From contig NZ_FBXK01000005.1 of NCBI RefSeq assembly GCF_900013425.1, positions 744,001 to 808,000 on the forward strand: a DNA stretch of 64,000 nt, written 5' to 3'. Below the pieces are notes generated by a model. That model ran no database searches. It was not told the DNA's origin and saw nothing but the letters and a program-made list of their open reading frames with translations. Both the position numbers and the translations under genes were made by a program. Every line of letters begins with the position of its first letter. Positions within the stretch are counted from its first letter, which is position 1. The stretch is from Sphingobium sp. Z007. Its GTDB lineage: Bacteria > Pseudomonadota > Alphaproteobacteria > Sphingomonadales > Sphingomonadaceae. Positions 7,812-17,195 of this stretch are shown here, in pieces.

Positions 7812-10142
7812 CTATTTCGTGCCTTCGGCAGCCTTGGTCTTGCCACCCTTCTTGCCCTTTTTCGGGGCCGCCGGGGTGATTTCGAAGGCCAGCGCCCCGA
7901 CCCCGTCGGTTTCCTTCATATGGACATGGACCTCACCGCCATGGACCAGCTTGCCGAAGAGGAGTTCCTCGGCCAGCGGCTGCTTGATCTTTTCTTGCAT
8001 CAGGCGGCCCATCGGGCGCGCGCCATACAGCTTGTCATAGCCCTTCTTGGTCAGCCAATCCTTGGCCTCCTGATCCAGCGTGATGTGGACATCGCGGTCG
8101 GCCAGTTGCAGTTCGAGTTGCAGCACGAACTTGTCGATGACGCGGGCCACCACTTCAGTCGGCAGATAGTCGAACGGCACGATCGCATCGAGGCGGTTGC
8201 GGAATTCGGGGGTGAAGAGCTTCTTCACCGCATCCTCCTGCACATCCTCCCGCGTGAACTCGCCAAAACCGATGCTTTCCTTCGCCATGTCCGACGCACC
8301 GGCGTTGGTGGTCATGATGAGGATGGTGTTGCGGAAATCGACGGTCTTGCCGTGATGATCGGTAAGGCGGCCATTATCCATCACCTGTAGCAGGATGTTG
8401 AAGAGGTCGGGATGCGCCTTTTCGATCTCGTCCAGCAGCAGCACGCTGTGCGGTTGCTGATCGACCGCATCGGTCAGCAGGCCGCCCTGGTCATAGCCGA
8501 CATAGCCCGGAGGAGCGCCGATCAGGCGGCTGACCGAATGGCGTTCCATATATTCCGACATGTCGAAGCGCTGGAGCGGAATGCCCATGATCGAGGCAAG
8601 CTGACGCGCCACCTCCGTCTTGCCGACGCCGGTGGGGCCGGAAAAGAGATAGTTGCCGATCGGCTTGTCGGGATCGCGCAGGCCCGCACGCGACAGCTTG
8701 ATCGCGCTGGATAGCACCTCGATCGCCTTGTCCTGGCCGAAGACGACGCGCTTCAAGTCCGTGGTCAGCGAACTCAGCACAGTCTTGTCGTCGGATGACA
8801 CCGTCTTGGGCGGGATGCGGGCCATGGTCGCGATGACCTGCTCGATCTCCTTTGGGGTGATCGTCTTCTTGCGCTTGGACGGGACGACGAGCATCTGCAT
8901 CGCGCCGACTTCGTCGATCACGTCGATCGCCTTGTCAGGCAGCTTGCGGTCGTTGATGTAGCGCGCCGACAATTCCACCGCCGCCTTGATCGCGTCCGGC
9001 GTATATTTGACGTGGTGATGCTCCTCGAACGCGGTACGCAGGCCGGCGAGGATCTTGATCGTGTCCTCGATCGTGGGTTCGTTGACGTCGATCTTCTGGA
9101 ACCGGCGCAGCAACGCGCGGTCCTTTTCGAAATGGTTGCGAAATTCCTTGTACGTGGTCGATCCGATGCAGCGGATCGTGCCGCCGGACAAAGCGGGCTT
9201 CAACAGATTGGATGCATCCATCGCGCCGCCGCTGGTCGCGCCAGCACCGATGACGGTGTGGATTTCATCGATGAAGAGGACCGCGTGCGGCATCTTTTCC
9301 AGTTCGGTGACAACGGCCTTCAACCGCTCTTCGAAATCGCCGCGATAACGGGTGCCGGCCAGCAGCGCGCCCATGTCGAGCGAGTAGATGACCGCTTCCT
9401 TGAGCACGTCGGGGACTTCGCCCTCGACGATCTTGCGCGCCAGCCCTTCCGCGATCGCGGTCTTGCCCACGCCCGGATCGCCGACATAGAGCGGGTTGTT
9501 CTTGGAGCGGCGGCACAGAATCTGGATCGTACGATCCACCTCCGCCGTGCGACCGATCAGCGGATCGACCTTGCCCCGACCCGCTTTCTCGTTGAGGTTG
9601 ACGGTGAACTGTTCGAGGGCGCTGTCCTTCTTGGCCTTGCCGTCCTGCACCTTCTTTTCCTCCTCGGAAGCGCCCTTGGTCTCCTGACGCTCGGGCGTGG
9701 GCGTGCCCTTGCCGACGCCGTGGCTGATGAAGCTCACGGCATCGAGACGGCTCATATCCTGCTGTTGCAGAAAATAGACGGCATAGGATTCGCGTTCGGA
9801 GAAGAGCGCGACGAGCACGTTGGCGCCCGTCACCTCATCCTTGCCGGACGACTGGACATGGAGGATGGCGCGCTGGACCACGCGCTGGAAACCGCTGGTG
9901 GGGGAAGGATCGCTGGACCCCTCAACCTTCAGGCTGTCGAGTTCGGTGTCGAGATATTGCGTGACGGCGTCGCCCAGCTCGCCGATTTCCACGCCGCACG
10001 CCTGCATCACCTTTGACGCATGTTCGTCATCAATCAGTGCCAGAAGCAGATGCTCCAGCGTGGCATATTCATGCTTGCGCTCCGACGCATGGGTCAGAGC
10101 GTTGTGCAGGGTGGTTTCCAGAGCGGGTGCGAAAGAAGGCAT
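7812..10142 (-). CDS. clpA: ATP-dependent Clp protease ATP-binding subunit ClpA
   Basis: 776 residues. The start 'PSFAPALETTLHNAL' with CAGGAG upstream is the standard ClpA N-terminus. It has an N-terminal Clp repeat domain (1-145), a charged linker, then AAA+ domain 1 (Walker A GDPGVGKT at 221-228, Walker B 'VLFIDE' about 288-293) and domain 2 (Walker A GPTGVGKT at 502-509). An 'IGF' tripeptide in the D2 loop is the ClpP-docking motif. The Lys/Gly-rich tail is unusual but harmless-looking. ClpA unfolds substrates for ClpP, with ClpS as N-end-rule adaptor. No clpS or clpP is adjacent here. It is followed by a strong terminator. Confidence 0.97.
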   Translation of the reverse strand: MPSFAPALETTLHNALTHASERKHEYATLEHLLLALIDDEHASKVMQACGVEIGELGDAVTQYLDTELDSLKVEGSSDPSPTSGFQRVVQRAILHVQSSGKDEVTGANVLVALFSERESYAVYFLQQQDMSRLDAVSFISHGVGKGTPTPERQETKGASEEEKKVQDGKAKKDSALEQFTVNLNEKAGRGKVDPLIGRTAEVDRTIQILCRRSKNNPLYVGDPGVGKTAIAEGLARKIVEGEVPDVLKEAVIYSLDMGALLAGTRYRGDFEERLKAVVTELEKMPHAVLFIDEIHTVIGAGATSGGAMDASNLLKPALSGGTIRCIGSTTYKEFRNHFEKDRALLRRFQKIDVNEPTIEDTIKILAGLRTAFEEHHHVKYTPDAIKAAVELSARYINDRKLPDKAIDVIDEVGAMQMLVVPSKRKKTITPKEIEQVIATMARIPPKTVSSDDKTVLSSLTTDLKRVVFGQDKAIEVLSSAIKLSRAGLRDPDKPIGNYLFSGPTGVGKTEVARQLASIMGIPLQRFDMSEYMERHSVSRLIGAPPGYVGYDQGGLLTDAVDQQPHSVLLLDEIEKAHPDLFNILLQVMDNGRLTDHHGKTVDFRNTILIMTTNAGASDMAKESIGFGEFTREDVQEDAVKKLFTPEFRNRLDAIVPFDYLPTEVVARVIDKFVLQLELQLADRDVHITLDQEAKDWLTKKGYDKLYGARPMGRLMQEKIKQPLAEELLFGKLVHGGEVHVHMKETDGVGALAFEITPAAPKKGKKGGKTKAAEGTK

Positions 10143-10295
10143 GTCTGTTCTACTCCTGGCCCCAAAGAGGGGCGGTATCGAACCATATGTCGGCATTGCT
10201 CGACGCGGGATCAAGGCCATGGCCTAGACCAGCGGAATTGCCTGACTGCCCAAGCCCGATAGAGCCCTTAAGGGCGCAGGGGGCAAGGCGCGGGT

Positions 10296-10493
10296 TCATC
10301 GCCTGAATAACGCCTCGGCACTTGCCTTATGGTTAACGGCGTTGTCTTTTATCGTTCTGGTGCGCGCGATTTCCGTTTCCAGAGCGCGGATGCGGGCGTC
10401 CAGTTCGGCAACGGACAAGGGCCCCAGATCCTGCCTCAACAGGCGGGCCAGCGGATCATCTCCCTTGTTCGGCAGATCGTCATCCAAGTCCAT
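10296..10493 (-). CDS. DUF1192 family small protein
   Basis: 65 residues. It starts at 'MDLDDDLP', an acidic N-terminus typical of DUF1192; the longer open frame upstream overlaps the neighbouring oxidoreductase gene and is not real. The body, 'LSVAELDARIRALETEIAR', is a predicted coiled-coil helix and ends 'KASAEALFRR'. The family is widespread in alphaproteobacteria and of unknown function. It is divergent from the quinone oxidoreductase gene. Confidence 0.82.
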   Translation of the reverse strand: MDLDDDLPNKGDDPLARLLRQDLGPLSVAELDARIRALETEIARTRTIKDNAVNHKASAEALFRR

Positions 10494-10596
10494 GACGCCA
10501 ATGTTGACCCTGCGGGCCACTCTGTCAATAAGGGCGTCGGTTCCGTCCGTCGATTTTTGGTGCGGCGCAACATGGTTAATCACCGGGGGCAGTGAG

Positions 10597-11601
10597 ATGG
10601 CGGATGTGGACGCAATAGCGCGCGAAATGACGGTGATCGCAATTCCCACGCCGGGCGGGCCGGACGCGCTGGTGCCGGAGCGGCGGCCGGTCCCGGTGCC
10701 GGGCGACGGCGAGGTGTTGATCCGCGTGGCCGCTGCGGGCGTCAATCGGCCTGATGTGTTGCAACGGCAGGGCAAATATCCGCCGCCGCCGGGGGTTTCG
10801 GACATTCCGGGGCTGGAGGTGGCCGGGACCATCGTAGCGGCCGGGAGCGGCGTGGATTCTTTGATCGGGCAGAAGGTGTGTGCGCTGTTAGCGGGCGGGG
10901 GTTACGCCGAATATGCAGTGGCGCCGGCGGGGCAATGCCTGCCGTTGCCGGACGAGTATGATCTGGTCGAAGCGGCGGCGCTGCCTGAGACCCTGTTTAC
11001 AGTGTGGACCAATTTGTTCGAGCGGGCCTATGCGGTGGGCGGCGACACGGTGCTGGTCCATGGCGGGACCAGCGGCATCGGGACGATGGCGATCCGGTTG
11101 TGCAACCTGTTCGACGTGCGCGTGATCGTAACCTGCGGGTCTGACGAGAAGTGCGCACAGGCCAAGGCGTGGGGCGCGGATGAGGCGATCAATTACAAGA
11201 CTAAGGATTATGTCGCCGAAGTGAAGCGTATCACCAACGGCGCTGGGGTGCAGGCCGTGCTCGACATGGTCGGCGGCGACTATGTGCCGCGCAATCTGGA
11301 ATGTCTGGCCGAGGATGGGCGGCATGTGTCGATCGCGGTGCTGGGCGGGGCGAAGGCGGAGATTTTTATCCCGGCGATCATGAGTAAGCGGCTGACGATT
11401 ACCGGATCGACGCTGCGGGCGCGATCGGTGGGGTTCAAGAGCCTGGTCGCGGACGAGCTGATGCGGACGGTCTGGTCGTTCGTGGACGAGGGGAAATTGC
11501 GCCCGGCGATGGATCAGAAGTTCGCGCTGGCGGATGCGTCCAAGGCGCATGCGCGGATGGATGCCGGCGAGCATTTCGGGAAGATCGTGCTGGTGGTTTG
11601 A
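10597..11601 (+). CDS. NAD(P)H-quinone oxidoreductase, PIG3/QOR type
   Basis: 334 residues. A GroES-like N-terminal half includes 'GVNRPDVLQRQGKYPPPPG', the signature of the PIG3-like quinone oxidoreductases (zinc-free MDR superfamily). The Rossmann half has 'VLVHGGTSGIGTMAIRL' for NADPH binding. Such enzymes reduce quinones or act as enoyl reductases; the substrate is unknown. ATG 10597 is chosen as the first start after a G-rich stretch; ATG 10624 (MTVIAIP) is an alternative. Gene order (DUF1192 divergent from the oxidoreductase) is recurrent in sphingomonads as far as I recall. Confidence 0.9.
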   Translation: MADVDAIAREMTVIAIPTPGGPDALVPERRPVPVPGDGEVLIRVAAAGVNRPDVLQRQGKYPPPPGVSDIPGLEVAGTIVAAGSGVDSLIGQKVCALLAGGGYAEYAVAPAGQCLPLPDEYDLVEAAALPETLFTVWTNLFERAYAVGGDTVLVHGGTSGIGTMAIRLCNLFDVRVIVTCGSDEKCAQAKAWGADEAINYKTKDYVAEVKRITNGAGVQAVLDMVGGDYVPRNLECLAEDGRHVSIAVLGGAKAEIFIPAIMSKRLTITGSTLRARSVGFKSLVADELMRTVWSFVDEGKLRPAMDQKFALADASKAHARMDAGEHFGKIVLVV

Positions 11602-11625
11602 GGAGGAGCGCCAGCCCACCCCCAA

Positions 11626-11649
11626 CCCCCTCCTGCAGGCGGGAGGGGG
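11626..11649. repeat. GC-rich short palindrome downstream of the oxidoreductase
   Basis: Stem CCCCCTCC / GGAGGGGG with an 8-nt loop, starting 25 bp after the stop. It resembles a small intergenic repeat common in many proteobacterial genomes. No T-run follows, so it is not a classical terminator. Confidence 0.6.
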
Positions 11650-11835
11650 AGCGAGACTTGCCGAGCCGCAGGCGAGGCTAGTCGCAGCAGAGTGGGCATT
11701 GACAGAGATGGGCGAGATCAAACGCTCACTCTAACTCTGAAAAACCGTAGCATTTCCGTCATATTCTCTTCGGAACTGTAACATTGCGCGCTTAAGGATT
11801 CGCTCCCAAGGACAATGATCTTTGGGGATCGTATC

Positions 11836-12708
11836 ATGAACGCCATTACGCGGCTGCCCTTCCTGAGCGAGCTGGAAGAGGGCGCGGACGACCGTTTTCA
11901 TATCCCTGAGCGGGAAGGCAAACGACGCCGCTATCGCAGTATCTGGATTTCGGACATTCATCTGGGCACGCGCGGTTGCAATGCCGCGATGCTGATCGAT
12001 TTCCTCGACAATGTGGATAGCGACACCCTCTATCTGGTGGGCGACATCATCGACGGATGGCGTCTGAAAAAGCGCTTCTATTGGCCAGCCAGCCATAATG
12101 ACGTGGTTTGGCGGCTGATGAAGCGGGCCAAGCGCGGCACGCGCGTCGTCTATATCCCTGGCAATCATGACGAGATGTTTAGGCAGTTCACCGGCATGAG
12201 CTTTGGCGGTGTCGAAATCCGGCGCAAGGCGATCCATACGACCGCCGACGGGCGCAAGCTGCTGGTGCTGCATGGCGACGAGTTCGACACGATCATGCTG
12301 GCGCACCGCTGGTTGGCCTTCGTCGGCGACGCAGCCTACACCACGCTGATGCGATTGAACGTCGTGGTCAATGCCGTGCGCCAGAAGATGGGGCTGCCCT
12401 ATTGGTCGCTCAGCAAAATGGCCAAGCACAAGGTCAAGAACGCCGTGTCCTTCATCTCCCGCTTCGAGGAAGTGGTGGCGCATGAGGCCGGTGCGCGGGG
12501 TGTCGATGGCGTGGTGTGCGGCCACATCCACAATGCCGAGATGCGCGAGATTGCCGGCATCGAATATTATAACGACGGCGACTGGGTGGAAGGCTGCACC
12601 GCGCTGGTCGAGCATGAGGACGGGCGGATGGAAGTGCTGCACTGGGCCGACGAAATCGCCAAGCGCGCGCAGGGCGAACAGGATGTTCGGGCGCGGATGG
12701 CGGCTTGA
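11836..12708 (+). CDS. LpxH-like metallophosphoesterase
   Basis: 290 residues. All calcineurin-fold metal motifs are present in order: 'SDIHLG' (Asp40, His42), 'GDIIDGW' (Asp70), 'GNHDE', 'HGDEFD' and 'GHIHNAE'. The closest characterised family is UDP-2,3-diacylglucosamine diphosphatase (LpxH) of lipid A synthesis, but this subgroup, with an N-terminal extension of about 35 residues and a glycosyltransferase neighbour, is distinct from true LpxH. Because sphingomonads generally make glycosphingolipids rather than LPS, a role on another nucleotide-lipid or sugar substrate is plausible but inferred. The glycosyltransferase gene starts 144 bp later, beyond a palindromic repeat. Confidence 0.88.
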   Translation: MNAITRLPFLSELEEGADDRFHIPEREGKRRRYRSIWISDIHLGTRGCNAAMLIDFLDNVDSDTLYLVGDIIDGWRLKKRFYWPASHNDVVWRLMKRAKRGTRVVYIPGNHDEMFRQFTGMSFGGVEIRRKAIHTTADGRKLLVLHGDEFDTIMLAHRWLAFVGDAAYTTLMRLNVVVNAVRQKMGLPYWSLSKMAKHKVKNAVSFISRFEEVVAHEAGARGVDGVVCGHIHNAEMREIAGIEYYNDGDWVEGCTALVEHEDGRMEVLHWADEIAKRAQGEQDVRARMAA

Positions 12709-12738
12709 GGCGGTTTGGTAAGTGATCTTGACACAATA

Positions 12739-12812
12739 TCCGTTCGTTTCGAGCGTAGTCGAGAAACATATGGCGTGCTTTGCGCTTCTCGACTGCGCTC
12801 GAAGCGAACGGA
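12739..12812. repeat. Dispersed 3'-end palindromic repeat, copy 2
   Basis: Outer ends TCCGTTCG / CGAACGGA, inner arms GAGCGTAGTCGAGAA / TTCTCGACTGCGCTC. It begins 30 bp after the stop of the phosphoesterase gene and separates it from the glycosyltransferase gene. Confidence 0.88.
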
Positions 12813-12852
12813 GGTGGGGGCGACGACGCCTGCCATTACGGAGCATCAGGCC

Positions 12853-13881
12853 ATGCGCATAGCGATCGTCACCGACGCCTGGAGTCCGCAGGTCAATGGC
12901 GTGGTGCGCACGCTGCAGACGATCCGCGCAGAACTGGAACAGATGGGGCATGTGGTCGAGGTGATTTCGCCCGATCTTTATGGCTCCATTCCTTGCCCGA
13001 CCTATCCTGAAATCCGGCTGGCGCTGGTGCGGCCTGCCGTTGTGGGGCAGGCGATCGCCGCGTTCCAGCCCGATGCGGTGCATCTGGCGACCGAAGGGAC
13101 GCTATGCCTGGCGGCGCGGCGCTGGTGCCTGCGCAGCGCGGTGCCGTTCACTACCGCCTATCACACCCATTTCCCTGACTATGTCGCGCAGCGCACCGGG
13201 CTGCCCGCGGCCTGGTTCTGGCGCTATATCCGCTGGTTCCATGGGCCGGCGCAGGCGGTGCTGGTATCGACCCGGTCAGTGCGCGAGCAACTGCGCGCTC
13301 ATGGCGTGCCCAATGTGCGGCCATGGGGGCGGGGGGTCGATCTGGCCGCCTTCGCCCCCGATGCGCCGCCACCTGCCCTGTTCGCAGACCTGCCGCGCCC
13401 GATCATGCTCTATGTTGGCCGGATCGCGGTGGAAAAGAATCTGGAGGCGTTTCTGGCCACGGATCATCCCGGCACGAAGGTCGTGGTGGGCGACGGGCCG
13501 GCGCGTGCGGCGTTGGCGCGCGCTTATCCGCAGGCGCGCTTCATGGGGCCGATGTTCGGCGCTGAACTGGCGGGCGCCTATGCCGGGGCGGATGTGTTCG
13601 TCTTTCCCAGCCGCACCGATACGTTCGGGCTGGTGATGATCGAGGCGCTGGCCTGCGGCACGCCGGTCGCTGCCTATCCGGTCACGGGGCCGGTCGATAT
13701 CGTGACGGCGGATTGCGGGGCGCTATCGGACGATCTGGGGCAGGCGATCGCCGCCGCCCTGCCATGCGACCGCGCCGCCTGCGCCGCTTACGGGCGCAGC
13801 TTTAGCTGGGAGCGCAGCGCGCGCGAGTTCCTGGCGGGGCTGCACGCCATTCCGGCCATGCTGATCGAAAGCGCTGCCTGA
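12853..13881 (+). CDS. Glycosyltransferase family 4 protein
   Basis: 342 residues. The start is 'RIAIVTDAWSPQVNGVVRTL', the classic GT4 N-terminus with an acceptor-side glycine-rich loop; the upstream extension would read through the repeat element. C-terminal half: 'MLYVGRIAVEKNLE' and 'FPSRTDTFGLVMIEALACGTPV' (the E-x7-E type nucleotide-sugar motif). It is a retaining GT-B enzyme, probably transferring a hexose to a lipid or glycan acceptor at the inner membrane. Its pairing with the LpxH-like gene suggests a shared pathway in glycolipid assembly. Confidence 0.9.
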   Translation: MRIAIVTDAWSPQVNGVVRTLQTIRAELEQMGHVVEVISPDLYGSIPCPTYPEIRLALVRPAVVGQAIAAFQPDAVHLATEGTLCLAARRWCLRSAVPFTTAYHTHFPDYVAQRTGLPAAWFWRYIRWFHGPAQAVLVSTRSVREQLRAHGVPNVRPWGRGVDLAAFAPDAPPPALFADLPRPIMLYVGRIAVEKNLEAFLATDHPGTKVVVGDGPARAALARAYPQARFMGPMFGAELAGAYAGADVFVFPSRTDTFGLVMIEALACGTPVAAYPVTGPVDIVTADCGALSDDLGQAIAAALPCDRAACAAYGRSFSWERSAREFLAGLHAIPAMLIESAA

Positions 13882-13930
13882 CGCTTTTCCTTGCCCAGGC
13901 TGCCGTCATGGACTATCTCCTCTCCGTCGT

Positions 13931-13965
13931 GGCCGCCCTGCTTGGGCGGCCCTTATCGTTTTTAC
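13931..13965 (+). terminator. Possible terminator after the glycosyltransferase gene
   Basis: Stem GGCCGCCC / GGGCGGCC with a 5-nt loop, followed after a few bases by a T5 run. It lies 50 bp after the stop and just upstream of the trcR ribosome binding site. Confidence 0.5.
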
Positions 13966-13980
13966 GCCGGAGAAGACCCC

Positions 13981-14679
13981 GTGTCCCAGCCTCTCATGCC
14001 CCACGCGACCGCTAGTTGGCTGGTCGACAATAGCGCTCTGAGCTTTGACCAGATCGCGGAATTTTGCGGGCTCCACATATTGGAAGTGCAGGCGATCGCG
14101 GATGACACCGCCAGCATCAAATATACCGGCCGCGATCCCGTGCGCGCCCATGAAATCACGATGGAAGAAATCCACAAGGGCGAGAGCAATCCCGACTATC
14201 GCCTCAAGATGCTGAAAGGCCCGGAGCCGGTCCGCCGCACCAAGGGACCGCGCTACACGCCAGTCAGCAAGCGCCAGGACAAGCCGGACGGCATCGCCTG
14301 GATCTTGCGCAATCATCCTGAAGTTTCGGATGGCGCGATCGGCAAGCTGATCGGCACCACGCGCACCACCATCGCCGCGATCCGCGACCGGACTCACTGG
14401 AACATCTCCAACATCACCCCCAAGGACCCGGTGACGCTGGGCCTGTGTTCGCAGCGGGAACTGGACGCGCTGGTCGCCAAGACGGCCAAGAAGCTGGGCA
14501 TCGAGGCACCGACCGATTCGCGCCTGGATGGCGACCGCGAGGCGCTGATCGAGGAGCTGCGGCGTGAGCGTCAGGAGACCGTGCGGCGCGCCGAGGAGGC
14601 TCTCAAGGCCGAGACGGACCTGATTTCTGCGACCGCCACGATCCTCGATCCGTTCAGCAACAACAAGGGCGAGGTGTGA
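13981..14679 (+). CDS. trcR: Cell-cycle transcriptional regulator TrcR (DUF1013)
   Basis: 232 residues from a GTG that follows GGAGA by 8 bp (an ATG at 13996 is an in-frame alternative). The protein reads 'LMPHATASWLVDNSALSFDQIA', 'FCGLHILEVQAIAD', and 'HEITMEEIHKGESNPDYRL', the strongly conserved core of DUF1013. Its Caulobacter member TrcR associates with RNA polymerase and promoters of highly transcribed genes. A coiled-coil C-terminus ('RRERQETVRRAEEAL') follows. It is monocistronic, with a terminator 50 bp downstream. Confidence 0.92.
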   Translation: MSQPLMPHATASWLVDNSALSFDQIAEFCGLHILEVQAIADDTASIKYTGRDPVRAHEITMEEIHKGESNPDYRLKMLKGPEPVRRTKGPRYTPVSKRQDKPDGIAWILRNHPEVSDGAIGKLIGTTRTTIAAIRDRTHWNISNITPKDPVTLGLCSQRELDALVAKTAKKLGIEAPTDSRLDGDREALIEELRRERQETVRRAEEALKAETDLISATATILDPFSNNKGEV

Positions 14680-14732
14680 TGCCGTAGCGTCATCGGCGGC
14701 TTGGACTAAGTCGCTGCGACGCAGCATTTTTG

Positions 14733-14766
14733 AGGGTCGCGCAGCGGATGCTGCGCGGCCCTTTTT
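14733..14766 (+). terminator. Terminator of trcR
   Basis: A 13-bp stem (AGGGTCGCGCAGC / GCTGCGCGGCCCT, one G-T wobble) with a 4-nt loop and a T run. Confidence 0.9.
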
Positions 14767-14815
14767 GCTGTGCTTGACGCTTGCGTAAAGCGGGCCGTGC
14801 CCATACACTTCGGGC

Positions 14816-16522
14816 ATGGAGAGCATAGAAAAAATCTGGCGAGAACGCTATCAGCACCCGACCGTCTGGGACCAGACATTCCCCCCGATGTCGATGGGCG
14901 AGATGGTCATAAACAGCGCGACCGCCCATCCCGACGCGCCGATGATCGACTTCATGGGGCGACATTTCAGCTATGGCGCGATGCTGGAGCAGATCCGGCG
15001 GATCGCCTGCGGCCTGCAGAAGATGGGCGTGCAAAAGGGGGACCGGGTCGGCCTCTATCTGCCCAACACTCCCCATTATGTCGCGGCCTATTATGGCGCG
15101 CTGATGGCCGGCGCGATCGTCGTCAATTTCTCACCCCTCTACACCGCGGCAGAACTGGAACATCAGGTCGCCGATAGCGGCACGAAGATTTTGTTCACCC
15201 TGTCGGCCAAGGCGCTGCTGCCCACCGCACTGCAGGTGCTGGACCATAGCGCGCTGGAAACGCTGATCGTCGGGTCGGTTGCCGAGATGCTGCCGCCGGT
15301 CAAATCGCTGCTGTTCCGCTGGTTCAAGGCCAGCGAGTCCACGCCCTTGCCGGACGATCCGCGGGTCATCCGCTACGACCGGCTGGTCGCCAATGCCGGT
15401 GGCTGCTGCGTGCCGGCGATCGACCCGGTCAATGACGTCGCGCTGTTGCAATATACCGGCGGGACCACAGGCACACCCAAGGGCGCGATGCTGACCCACC
15501 AGAATCTGACCGCCAATGCGCGGCAGGCGCAGGCGATCGATCCGCACGCGAACGAGGCGGACCGGATCATCGCGGTGCTGCCCTTCTTCCACGTCTTCGC
15601 CAACACCTGCACGCTCAACCGCACGGTGATGAATGGCGGCGAGATGGTGATGCTGCCGCGTTTCGACGCGGCGCAGGTGCTGGCGGCGGTGCAGCGGGTG
15701 AAGGCCACGTCGCTGCCCGGCGTGCCGACCATGTTTCAGGCGCTGCTGGACCATCCAGCCATCCGCAACATCGATTTCTCCTCGCTGCGCGCCTGCATTT
15801 CGGGCGGCGCGCCGCTAGCGCTGGAACTCAAGCAGAAGTTCGAGGCGGCGACCGGTGCGAAGCTGATCGAAGGCTATGGGCTGACCGAAACCAGCCCGAT
15901 CGTCTGCTCCAACCCCTATGAGGGACTGAACAAGAGCGGGACGGTGGGGCAACCGGTGCCGGGAACGCGAATCAAACTGGTCGATCGCGAAGACCCGACC
16001 CGCCCGCCGCCCGAAGGCGAACCGGGCGAACTGCTCTTTGCCGGGCCGCAAATCATGAAGGGCTATTGGAACCGGCCGGACGCCGACGCTGAAGTGTTCA
16101 TCGGCGAATTTGTCCGCACCGGCGATGTGGGCCTGATCGACGAGGACGGCTATGTGAAAATCGTCGACCGGTTGAAGGACATGATCGCGGTCGGCGGCTT
16201 CAAAGTATTTCCCAGCCAGATTGAATCGGTGCTCTACCACCATCCCGCCGTCAAGGAGGCGCTGGTGATCGGGATACCCGATCATTATCGCGGGGAGCAG
16301 CCCAAAGCGTTCGTGACCCTGAACGAAGGCGCCGAGATTGACGGGGCGGCGCTCAAGGACTGGCTCAATCCGCAACTGGGCAAGCATGAGCGGGTATGCG
16401 AGGTCGAGGTGCGGCTGAACCTGCCCAAGACGCTGGTCGGCAAGCTGTCGCGCAAGGAACTGGTGGCTGAAGAGCGGGCCAAGGCCGAAGCGGCGCGGGT
16501 GGAGGCTGGAACCGCGGCCTGA
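14816..16522 (+). CDS. Long-chain fatty acid-CoA ligase (AMP-forming)
   Basis: 568 residues, FadD-like. The adenylation P-loop 'YTGGTTGTPKGAM' lies at 213-225, 'YGLTETSP' near 357, 'RTGDVG' with the hinge 'DRLKDMIAVGG' further on, and the C-terminal acylation lysine lies in 'LVGKLSRKEL'. It activates fatty acids to acyl-CoA via acyl-AMP in the cytoplasm or at the inner membrane, feeding beta-oxidation or lipid synthesis. msrA follows after 35 bp and could be cotranscribed, though their roles are unrelated. Confidence 0.92.
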   Translation: MESIEKIWRERYQHPTVWDQTFPPMSMGEMVINSATAHPDAPMIDFMGRHFSYGAMLEQIRRIACGLQKMGVQKGDRVGLYLPNTPHYVAAYYGALMAGAIVVNFSPLYTAAELEHQVADSGTKILFTLSAKALLPTALQVLDHSALETLIVGSVAEMLPPVKSLLFRWFKASESTPLPDDPRVIRYDRLVANAGGCCVPAIDPVNDVALLQYTGGTTGTPKGAMLTHQNLTANARQAQAIDPHANEADRIIAVLPFFHVFANTCTLNRTVMNGGEMVMLPRFDAAQVLAAVQRVKATSLPGVPTMFQALLDHPAIRNIDFSSLRACISGGAPLALELKQKFEAATGAKLIEGYGLTETSPIVCSNPYEGLNKSGTVGQPVPGTRIKLVDREDPTRPPPEGEPGELLFAGPQIMKGYWNRPDADAEVFIGEFVRTGDVGLIDEDGYVKIVDRLKDMIAVGGFKVFPSQIESVLYHHPAVKEALVIGIPDHYRGEQPKAFVTLNEGAEIDGAALKDWLNPQLGKHERVCEVEVRLNLPKTLVGKLSRKELVAEERAKAEAARVEAGTAA

Positions 16523-16557
16523 TCCTTCCTATCTGTGTGGTCAAACAGAGATAAGGA

Positions 16558-17097
16558 ATGAACATGGCGCAGGAAATCGCGACGCTGGCCGGTGGCTGCT
16601 TCTGGTGCACCGAGGCTGTCTATCAGAATCTCAAGGGCGTCGAGGGCGTGGAAAGCGGCTATATCGGCGGGGCGCAGCCCGATCCGACCTATGAGCAGGT
16701 CTGTTCGGGCGCGACCGGCCATGCCGAAGCGATCCGCATCACCTATGATCCGGCGGTCATCAGCTATGCCGACCTGCTGGATATCTTTTTCGCCACCCAC
16801 AATCCGACGACGCTGAACCGGCAGGGCAATGATGTCGGCACCCAATATCGGTCGGCCATCTTCCCCCATTCGGCCGAACAGGAGGCGGAGGCGCGCGCGG
16901 GCATCGAGCGCGCGCAGGCGGACCAGGCCGATCCGATCGTCACGACGATCGAACCGGATGCGCCCTGGTATCCGGCCGAGGATTATCACCAGAAATATTG
17001 GGATCGGGTCGGCGACCGGAACCCCTATTGCATGGCGGTGATCCCGCCCAAGCTCGCCAAACTGCGCAAGGGTTTCGCTGCCCGGATCGAGGGCTGA
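16558..17097 (+). CDS. msrA: Peptide methionine-(S)-sulfoxide reductase MsrA
   Basis: 179 residues. 'GGCFWC' at 12-17 has the catalytic Cys14. '[12 protein letters not shown]', 'NDVGTQYRS' and 'EDYHQKYW' are the other MsrA blocks. No C-terminal MsrB domain and no Cys-rich tail are present, so reduction probably relies on a recycling cysteine elsewhere (Cys17 or the C-terminal 'NPYCM'). It repairs methionine-S-sulfoxide in proteins using thioredoxin. ATG 16558 is followed by another ATG two codons on; either is usable. Confidence 0.95.
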   Translation: MNMAQEIATLAGGCFWCTEAVYQNLKGVEGVESGYIGGAQPDPTYEQVCSGATGHAEAIRITYDPAVISYADLLDIFFATHNPTTLNRQGNDVGTQYRSAIFPHSAEQEAEARAGIERAQADQADPIVTTIEPDAPWYPAEDYHQKYWDRVGDRNPYCMAVIPPKLAKLRKGFAARIEG

Positions 17098-17195
17098 GCC
17101 TGTCGCCACGGCCCGTCGCGTTTCGCGCCGTCCTTAGTGGGCGGTTCATGTCGCCCATGGTAGGGAGGCGCGAACGCACAGGTCGGGGATGAACG

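Noticed and set aside
11836-12708. Firm naming as lpxH
   Set aside because: Motifs fit the superfamily, but the N-terminal extension and lineage make lipid A function uncertain.
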